From: Bacteroidota bacterium
GTDB lineage: Bacteria; Bacteroidota; Ignavibacteria; Ignavibacteriales; Ignavibacteriaceae
Direction of reading: 5' to 3'
NCBI GenBank assembly: GCA_021793635.1
Contig: JAJYSI010000169.1
Coordinates: 1-7,159 of the forward strand
DNA: 7,159 nt
The position numbers and the translations under genes were made by a program. Under the pieces are notes generated by a model. It worked only from the letters and a program-made list of their open reading frames with translations, was not told where the DNA came from and ran no database searches. Each line of letters starts with the position of its first letter. Position 1 is the first letter of the stretch. This document shows positions 1 through 4,834 of this stretch, one piece after another.

Positions 1-711
1 CAAATTATAGTCATTCAGTTTAAGAATGATTGGTTCGCTAAATTTTTTAATATAGGATTCTCTTTCCTTCCTTTTACTTTTTATTTTGCGTGCAATTTCC
101 TCGTAGGCTTCACGGTTCAAATACTTGAATGAAAGGTCTTCTAATTCCCATTTGACCTGTCCAAGACCAAACCTGTTCGCAAAGGGCGCATAAATTTCAA
201 TCGTTTCTTGAGCAATTCTTCTCTGTTTATCGGGGTTTACAAATTCAAGCGTACGCATATTATGAAGGCGGTCTGCAAACTTGACAAGAATAACCCGTAC
301 ATCTTTAACCATTGAAAGTAATAATTTTCTATAATTTTCAGCTTGAGTAATTTCCTGTCCCTTAAATATTCCGCTTATCTTTGTAACCCCATCAACAATC
401 TCCGCAACCTCTCTTCCGAATTCTTTAATCATCAAATCTAAGTTAAAATCCGTATCTTCAACAACATCATGGAGAAGCGCACAAACCACCGTAACATCGT
501 CTAATGGAATTTCATTTGCAACAATAAGAGCAACTTCATAAGGATGGCTAAAATAAGGCTCACCGGAGGCGCGTAAATCATTTTTGTGAGCCTCTAAAGA
601 AAACTCGAAAGCTTTTGTAATTAATGCTTCATTAACACCAGCTAAATGTTTGCGGCATTCATCCAAAAGATCATCAAGCATCTTTTTATATTTAGGGTTA
701 TCCAAACTCAT
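1..711 (-). CDS. rel: RelA/SpoT-family (p)ppGpp synthetase/hydrolase, N-terminal 237 codons (3' end outside window)
   Basis: Bifunctional alarmone enzyme of the stringent response, cytoplasmic. The gene begins at ATG 711 and stays open to the window edge, so only the first 237 residues are visible. These form the HD hydrolase domain, which degrades (p)ppGpp to GDP or GTP. The expected metal and substrate residues are all present: R47 in RASGEPYFSHP, H56, HD at 81-82 and ED at 85-86 in LLHDVVEDT, and D147 in KFADRLHNMRTL. QAENYRKLL (123-131) and EIYAPFANRFGLGQVKWELE (172-191) are further family signatures. The hydrolase half therefore looks active. The synthetase domain and the C-terminal TGS/ACT regulatory part would lie beyond position 1, so a bifunctional Rel/SpoT cannot be separated here from a hydrolase-only form. 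No Shine-Dalgarno is evident; the leader is A/T-rich. The gene follows the TPR gene after 73 bp with no visible terminator, so read-through from the der cluster is possible. The family call is very secure; the symbol could equally be spoT or relA. Confidence 0.95.
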   Translation of the reverse strand, partial: MSLDNPKYKKMLDDLLDECRKHLAGVNEALITKAFEFSLEAHKNDLRASGEPYFSHPYEVALIVANEIPLDDVTVVCALLHDVVEDTDFNLDLMIKEFGREVAEIVDGVTKISGIFKGQEITQAENYRKLLLSMVKDVRVILVKFADRLHNMRTLEFVNPDKQRRIAQETIEIYAPFANRFGLGQVKWELEDLSFKYLNREAYEEIARKIKSKRKERESYIKKFSEPIILKLNDYNL

Positions 712-784
712 TTAAAAGCTTATAATTTTTAAATTTCATTTTAATTTAATTGATTTTGTTGAATAGTTAAAGTCACCGGATTAG
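712..784. other. Short AT-rich gap between the TPR gene and rel
   Basis: This 73-bp spacer lies between the TPR stop codon and the rel start codon. I see no hairpin followed by a T-tract, so transcription may continue into rel. It is almost pure A/T on the rel-proximal side. Fragments such as TTAAATTAAAAT resemble a -10 box, but no correctly spaced partner is convincing, so no promoter is called. Confidence 0.6.
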
Positions 785-1807
785 TTAATGAGCCAGTTCA
801 TCTTTTAATTCTTTTACTTGCCTCAATCGGTTCGATAGTTTTTCCTTCACGCTAGCGGAAATATCTTTTATTGAAAGTATATCATTGCAAAATGCTAAAG
901 CTTTCTGTTTGTCCCCTAATTTTTGATAAAGCTTGGCAATGATATGTTTAAGAATTATTTCTTTATAATGATTTTGATTCGGGACTTGCATATATGAATC
1001 TAAAACTTTTGTATAAGTACTGATCGAAGCCATCTTGTCGATATTTTCATAAGCTCGGGCTAACCCCCACATAAAAAGCCGATTATCCGGGAACTCTTTT
1101 AACGCTTCTTGGGCAAGATTTGCAGCATTTTTGTATTCATCTTGATCGATATATATCCAGATAAGTGAATTTATTGCCAGATGTTTGTTATAAGATGAGC
1201 TATTTATTGCAATTTTTAATAAGTCGATACCGGATTGCTCTTCGTTTTTTACAAAGGGTAGCCATTCTAAAAATTCCGACTTACGACTTTTCCAATATTT
1301 GTAAGCGCCGATTGCAATATAAGCGTCATAAAATTTGGGGTCTAATTTTAAGCATTTTTCAAAATCATCACGTGCGTTTAGTCCTTCACTGAAAGCTGAT
1401 AACCAACTTTTATTTATTGCGCTAAAGTATGCTGAGTAACCATCTGATAGAGCTAAAAAGTAGTTGTACCAAATATTGTTTTCCTCTTTTTCTACTAGTT
1501 TTTTAGATTGTTCTCTAGCAGCTTTAAGGTTAGAATTTATAAAATTTGAATTGAATTCCTCCCCAAGATCATAAGATTTTGCAATATCAACAGCAGCAAG
1601 ATAAATTTTTCCCAACGGAAGATTAGAAAATTTTGAATTTAATTGTCTGAAAGTATTTGTCGCAGCGTCATAATTCTGATTTATTATTTCGCTAATTCCC
1701 TTGCGAAGAAAATTATTTACCGATGAATCGGGATAAGATTGAGAGAAAATAAAAGGAGATGATAGCGCAACAAACAGAAAGAGGAAAGATAATTTATAAC
1801 GTGCCAA
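785..1807 (-). CDS. Exported TPR-like repeat protein, function unknown (probable TTG start; ATG at 1825 is the alternative)
   Basis: I do not recognise a named function. From TTG 1807 the product is 340 aa and begins MARYKLSFLFLFVALSSPF, a compact signal peptide (basic n-region, hydrophobic core, likely cleavage near FSQ-S). No lipobox cysteine is present, so a soluble periplasmic protein is likely. The mature part is helical with TPR-like pairs (numbered from the alternative ATG): about 38-71, 151-184 (DFEKCLKLDPKFYDAYIAIG), 217-250 (EYKNAANLAQEALKEFPDN) and 292-325 (LGDKQKALAFCNDIL). The stretch KYWKSRKSEFLEWLPF (176-191) matches my memory of a motif in unnamed Bacteroidota TPR proteins; this was not searched. 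TTG 1807 is preferred because AGGGGA sits 8 nt upstream, whereas ATG 1825 (346 aa) has AGGCG directly abutting it with no spacer. Both starts overlap the end of upp, by 14 or 32 nt, implying translational coupling. TPR proteins usually scaffold partners; the partner here is unknown. Confidence 0.82.
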   Translation of the reverse strand: MARYKLSFLFLFVALSSPFIFSQSYPDSSVNNFLRKGISEIINQNYDAATNTFRQLNSKFSNLPLGKIYLAAVDIAKSYDLGEEFNSNFINSNLKAAREQSKKLVEKEENNIWYNYFLALSDGYSAYFSAINKSWLSAFSEGLNARDDFEKCLKLDPKFYDAYIAIGAYKYWKSRKSEFLEWLPFVKNEEQSGIDLLKIAINSSSYNKHLAINSLIWIYIDQDEYKNAANLAQEALKEFPDNRLFMWGLARAYENIDKMASISTYTKVLDSYMQVPNQNHYKEIILKHIIAKLYQKLGDKQKALAFCNDILSIKDISASVKEKLSNRLRQVKELKDELAH

Positions 1808-2432
1808 AAGTCCTGTCCCCTGCATCGCCTAAACCCGGCAGAATATATCCTTTATTATTTAATTCCCGGTCCAAAGCTGCACCGATAATCTTCACTTCCG
1901 GATGATGTGCATTTAATTTTTTAATCCCTTCGGGTGCAGCAACAAGGCAGGCGAACATCAAATTTTTAGCACCTCTTTTTTTCAAATAGTTCAAGGCTTC
2001 GGTTGCGCTGCCTCCGGTTGCGAGCATTGGGTCAACAAGAATAACTTTTGCAGTATTAATGTTTTTAGGAGTTTTATAATAATATTCAACCGGTTTTAAA
2101 GTAGTTTCATCTCTTTGAAGTCCAATATGACCAACTTTAGCATCTGTTATTATTTCAAGAAAACCGGTCACCATTCCCAAACCGGCACGTAAAACAGGAA
2201 CAAGAACAACTTCATCAATAATCTTAAAGCCTATTGTTTTTTCAAGCGGTGTTTCAACTTCAAATTCGGCAGTATTCAAATCCTTCGAAATTTCTACTGC
2301 CAAAATATGTGAAATTCTTTTAACCGCTTCTCTAAAAATTTCAGGAGGAGTTGAGATGTCTCTTAGAACAGTCATATCTCTTTTTATCAAAGGGTGATCG
2401 ATTAAGAAAAAGTTTGGAAACTGTGTCGTCAT
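1794..2432 (-). CDS. upp: Uracil phosphoribosyltransferase
   Basis: Cytoplasmic pyrimidine-salvage enzyme: uracil + PRPP gives UMP + pyrophosphate. At 212 aa it is full length for the family. Signatures occur in order: FFLIDHPLIKRDMTVLRD (8-25) near the N-terminus; LVPVLRAGLGM (77-87); RDET (107-110) as in the R-N-E-E-T region of the E. coli enzyme; the 13-residue PRPP loop VILVDPMLATGGSA (130-143); LVAAPEGI (163-170); and the uracil-binding tail GYILPGLGDAGDRTFGT (195-211). No key residue is missing, which excludes other PRPP transferases. ATG 2432 gives the usual N-terminus. The gene starts only 7 bp after the der stop codon, with just a weak AGAG upstream, and its end overlaps the downstream TPR gene, so it is the middle of a tight operon. 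The E. coli enzyme is activated by GTP; whether this one is cannot be seen. The call is essentially certain. Confidence 0.98.
   Translation of the reverse strand: MTTQFPNFFLIDHPLIKRDMTVLRDISTPPEIFREAVKRISHILAVEISKDLNTAEFEVETPLEKTIGFKIIDEVVLVPVLRAGLGMVTGFLEIITDAKVGHIGLQRDETTLKPVEYYYKTPKNINTAKVILVDPMLATGGSATEALNYLKKRGAKNLMFACLVAAPEGIKKLNAHHPEVKIIGAALDRELNNKGYILPGLGDAGDRTFGTL
1816..1821 (-). promoter_or_regulatory. Ribosome binding site AGGGGA for the TPR gene, inside upp
   Basis: On the minus strand AGGGGA is followed by an 8-nt spacer and TTG 1807. It decides the start call, because the in-frame ATG at 1825 lies upstream of this site and would have its own AGGCG touching the start codon. The bases also encode part of the uracil-binding loop of Upp (the A-G-D of GLGDAGD), so they are constrained by two functions. 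Confidence 0.55.
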
Positions 2433-2439
2433 AAATACT

Positions 2440-3753
2440 CTATTTATTCTTAAAACTCAAGGTCATAGGAACTCCTTTAAATCCAAAATTTTTTCTAATC
2501 AACTTTTCCAAAAACCTTCTATAATGCTCGGGAATATTTTTAGGATAATTTGAAAAGAAAAGAAAAACCGGATAATGATCTCCGACTTGTGTAATATATT
2601 TTATTTTGACTTCCCTTCCGGTGCCAGTTGCTGGAGGCGGCACGCGTTCAATCTCAGAGAGAAGAACTTCATTTAATTGATTTGTCGGAATTTTTTTTCT
2701 TCTTTCTTCATTCACACTCAAGCATAAATCAACCAACTTGAAAATTCTTTGCTTGGTTAGGGCGGAAATAAAAATTACCGGGGCATAATCAATCGAACCA
2801 ATTTTATCCAGGATATCATCTTCATAAAGTTTTGTAGAACTGTTGTCCTTTTCAATTAGATCCCATTTGTTCACCGCAATAATTAAGCCCTTTCTCCAGC
2901 GAACAACTTCGTCAATAATTTTTTGATCTTGCTTTTCTAACCCGGTTTGCGCATCAATCATCAGGACAACCACATCGCTTTCACCGATAGTTTTCAATGT
3001 CCTGATAGTCGAAAAAAATTCTATACTTTCGTCAATCCTTTTTTTCTTTCTTAATCCTGCTGTATCAATCAAAATAATTTCTTGACCATAATATTTTAGG
3101 ATAGAGTCAAGACTGTCGCGAGTCGTGCCAGGAATATCAGTTACAATGCTGCGATCATATCCAAGTAGCGAATTTGTAAGAGAAGATTTTCCGACATTTG
3201 GTCGACCTACGATAGCTATCTTTAATCTTTCATCGTCAGGTTTATCTAGATCAATGGGGGTAAAGTCGGCAGTCAAATCATCAAGCATATCGCCAAGTTT
3301 TCTTCCGGCAAGTGCAGAGATGGAATAAATCTTCTTGATTCCTAACCGGTAAAATTCAGCAACCGAAGGTTCAAATCCTTCCGAATCAACTTTATTAACA
3401 ACTAATAAAAACTTTTTATCCGAACTTCGAAGCAATTTTGCGATTTGAATGTCTACCGGATTAACACCTGTCCGGACATCTACGACAAACAAAATTACAT
3501 CTGCTTCCAATATAGCAATTTCAACTTGTTCTCTAATAGCTGTTTCGAATAAATCCTTTGAGTTTGGGACATAGCCTCCGGTATCAATAATTTGAAATTC
3601 TTTACCTGCCCAATCTGCGCTCCCATAATTCCTATCTCGAGTAACTCCGCTCTTGTCATGTACAATCGCATCACGTTTGCCAATAAGCCGGTTAAATAGA
3701 GTTGATTTACCGACATTTGGTCTTCCGACAATAACCACAAATGGTGTTTTCAT
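2440..3753 (-). CDS. der: Ribosome biogenesis GTPase Der (EngA), two tandem G domains
   Basis: Essential GTPase that binds the 50S precursor and helps late large-subunit assembly; cytoplasmic. The 437-aa length and the layout of two Era-like G domains plus a C-terminal KH-like domain are diagnostic. G domain 1: G1 GRPNVGKS (10-17), G2 in GVTRD (36-40), G3 DTGG (57-60), G4 NKVD (120-123), G5 ISA (145-147). G domain 2: G1 GRPNVGKS (183-190), G2 in PGTTRD (208-213), G3 DTAG (230-233), G4 NKWD (295-298), G5 ISA (329-331). The KH-like domain covers about 350-437 and includes RVPPPATGTGREVKIKYITQ. The acidic, proline-containing linker between G domains (about 162-176) is short. All nucleotide-binding motifs are intact. 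ATG 3753 gives the standard MKTPFVVIVGRPN opening; no strong Shine-Dalgarno precedes it. It is the first gene after a terminator and probable promoter, and upp follows 7 bp downstream. Confidence 0.98.
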   Translation of the reverse strand: MKTPFVVIVGRPNVGKSTLFNRLIGKRDAIVHDKSGVTRDRNYGSADWAGKEFQIIDTGGYVPNSKDLFETAIREQVEIAILEADVILFVVDVRTGVNPVDIQIAKLLRSSDKKFLLVVNKVDSEGFEPSVAEFYRLGIKKIYSISALAGRKLGDMLDDLTADFTPIDLDKPDDERLKIAIVGRPNVGKSSLTNSLLGYDRSIVTDIPGTTRDSLDSILKYYGQEIILIDTAGLRKKKRIDESIEFFSTIRTLKTIGESDVVVLMIDAQTGLEKQDQKIIDEVVRWRKGLIIAVNKWDLIEKDNSSTKLYEDDILDKIGSIDYAPVIFISALTKQRIFKLVDLCLSVNEERRKKIPTNQLNEVLLSEIERVPPPATGTGREVKIKYITQVGDHYPVFLFFSNYPKNIPEHYRRFLEKLIRKNFGFKGVPMTLSFKNK

Positions 3754-3777
3754 AAATAAATAAATTTTCCGTTTCTA

Positions 3778-3785
3778 CAAATATA
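3778..3785 (-). promoter_or_regulatory. Probable promoter -7 element (TATATTTG) for the der operon
   Basis: Read on the minus strand, TATATTTG matches the Bacteroidota primary-sigma -7 consensus TAnnTTTG exactly. It also contains TATATT, one mismatch from a sigma-70 -10 box. The -33 position falls in the T-rich tract that ends the preceding terminator (about 3801-3808), giving a TTTT-type rather than a clear TTTG element. The predicted transcription start is about 7 nt downstream, leaving a leader of only about 18-20 nt before ATG 3753. Its location, between a terminator and the first gene of a tight cluster, supports the call. Confidence 0.45.
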
Positions 3786-3800
3786 ACCTTATTAAAAAAT

Positions 3801-3843
3801 AAAAAGCGATATTGCCTAAAAATATGGCAATATCGCCTTTTTT
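3801..3843 (-). terminator. Rho-independent terminator after the DUF5683-like gene (bidirectional in form)
   Basis: Arms GCGATATTGCC (3806-3816) and GGCAATATCGC (3826-3836) pair perfectly over 11 bp around a 9-nt A/T loop (3817-3825). On the minus strand the hairpin is followed by TTTTTATTTTTT, beginning about 50 nt after the stop codon of the gene ending at 3859; the hairpin itself begins about 22 nt after that stop. Read the other way it is followed by CTTTTTT, so it could also stop antisense transcription. It separates the envelope genes from the der cluster. Confidence 0.9.
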
Positions 3844-3858
3844 ATTTTAGAATGAAAT

Positions 3859-4785
3859 TTAAAAACTATAGGAAAAATTCAACGTTGGGACTAAATCGAT
3901 CCGGTCTGCTACATTTCCACTTTGGACTCTGAAATTTACAGCAAGCGATTTGTTGTAATTATCGACACTCCAAATTGCATCGAAAATACTCAGGAAGTGA
4001 TTCACATACACCACAATTATCGCCGTTGAACCCGTAGTATAATAACTATTAGCCAATCCTCTTGCATGTGCATACAATAAAAACTGTTGCGTCAAAGTAT
4101 GAAAGTCCGTATCTCCAAAATTAGCAGTTGACCAGCCATGACTATATTGGGGGTATTTTCCAATAAGTTCATAATATTGTTGCTCCCCCGCTGCTGGAAG
4201 CTGATGCGAATAACCATCGCCCAAATCTGTTTCTAATCGATTTAATTCACTTCTGTTTACTATTCCGTTATATTGGCTCCAATTTGTATTTGCTCCTAAT
4301 TGAGTACCATCGACATTTCCAAAAATTTTATAATTCTTTGGGTCAATATTTGCACCAGGGCTTATGTCATTAACATGCTGCATAGTCCATGCTGCATATT
4401 TCGCTATACTCCAATCTTGATTTGCATAATTCTGGAAAGAATTTGTTTGATTATCACCTTTGCGATTATAAATAAGAGCAGTAGCAATTGCTGCTGCTTC
4501 AACAATAAATAGAATGCCCGCTTTCAAATAACTTTCTGCGTAAAATTCTCCGGCACCGGGTAAAATGGCAGATAGAACTCCTGCAAGAAGACGCGATTTT
4601 TTTTCACCACTGCTCAAATTTATTTCAGGTGTTTTTAATTTCGGAAGATTAGCCGAGAGCGTAATTGCATCTAAACTTAAATTTCCGCTTAGTGGAATTT
4701 TATTTCCATTTTGCGCTTGAACGACATTAAAAGAAAAAGTATAAATTACAACTAACAAAAAAACCTTAATGCCTATCTGATTCAT
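3859..4785 (-). CDS. Exported DUF5683-like protein with membrane segments, function unknown
   Basis: 308 aa, no assigned function. MNQIGIKVFLLVVIYTFSFN is followed by a signal-peptidase site V-Q-A|Q (22-25), so the protein is exported. Residues 64-83 (RLLAGVLSAILPGAGEFYAE) followed by the hydrophobic stretch 88-106 resemble the ILPGxGQxY-type opening of DUF5683 proteins common in Bacteroidota, recalled rather than searched. A Tyr/Asn/Gly-rich region (about 110-235) includes YYELIGKYPQYSHGW (204-218), which looks like a conserved motif. A second hydrophobic segment occurs near 253-272 (STAIIVVYVNHFLSIFDAIW). The C-terminus, LNFSYSF, ends in an aromatic residue as outer-membrane strands often do, but no full barrel is evident. 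ATG 4785 is supported by AAGGA five nt upstream. It lies 49 bp after the propeller-barrel gene and before a strong terminator, so the two are probably co-transcribed and may act together in the envelope. The export call is firm; the family call is moderate. Confidence 0.8.
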   Translation of the reverse strand: MNQIGIKVFLLVVIYTFSFNVVQAQNGNKIPLSGNLSLDAITLSANLPKLKTPEINLSSGEKKSRLLAGVLSAILPGAGEFYAESYLKAGILFIVEAAAIATALIYNRKGDNQTNSFQNYANQDWSIAKYAAWTMQHVNDISPGANIDPKNYKIFGNVDGTQLGANTNWSQYNGIVNRSELNRLETDLGDGYSHQLPAAGEQQYYELIGKYPQYSHGWSTANFGDTDFHTLTQQFLLYAHARGLANSYYTTGSTAIIVVYVNHFLSIFDAIWSVDNYNKSLAVNFRVQSGNVADRIDLVPTLNFSYSF

Positions 4786-4790
4786 TTTTT

Positions 4791-4795
4791 TCCTT
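4791..4795 (-). promoter_or_regulatory. Shine-Dalgarno AAGGA for the DUF5683-like gene
   Basis: AAGGA stands 5 nt before ATG 4785 on the minus strand and fixes that start. It is the clearest ribosome binding site in the window; rel and der show none, and upp shows only a weak AGAG. Confidence 0.75.
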
Positions 4796-4834
4796 AACCA
4801 TCAAAATGTTATTAATAATCTATTTCAAATAAAT

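Noticed and set aside
712..784. Possible promoter for rel
   Set aside because: A/T-rich sequence yields several -10-like hexamers with no correctly spaced partner, so it is not distinguishable from background.
1165..1392. Plus-strand open frame of 75 codons
   Set aside because: It lies wholly antisense to the TPR gene, has no ribosome binding site or recognisable domain, and reads as a shadow of that gene.
3125..3328. Plus-strand open frame of 67 codons
   Set aside because: It is antisense to the most conserved part of der (second G domain), so the openness follows from der codon use.
3495..3740. Minus-strand open frame of 81 codons
   Set aside because: It is an alternative frame inside the first G domain of der, with no independent start signals.
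4300..4512. Plus-strand open frame of 70 codons
   Set aside because: It is antisense to the DUF5683-like gene; the Cys/Ile-rich translation looks like a reversed coding strand.
4786..4834. Possible promoter in the gap before the DUF5683-like gene
   Set aside because: There are two TTTG motifs, but the second lacks the TA of TAnnTTTG and the spacing is poor. Co-transcription with the upstream gene is simpler.
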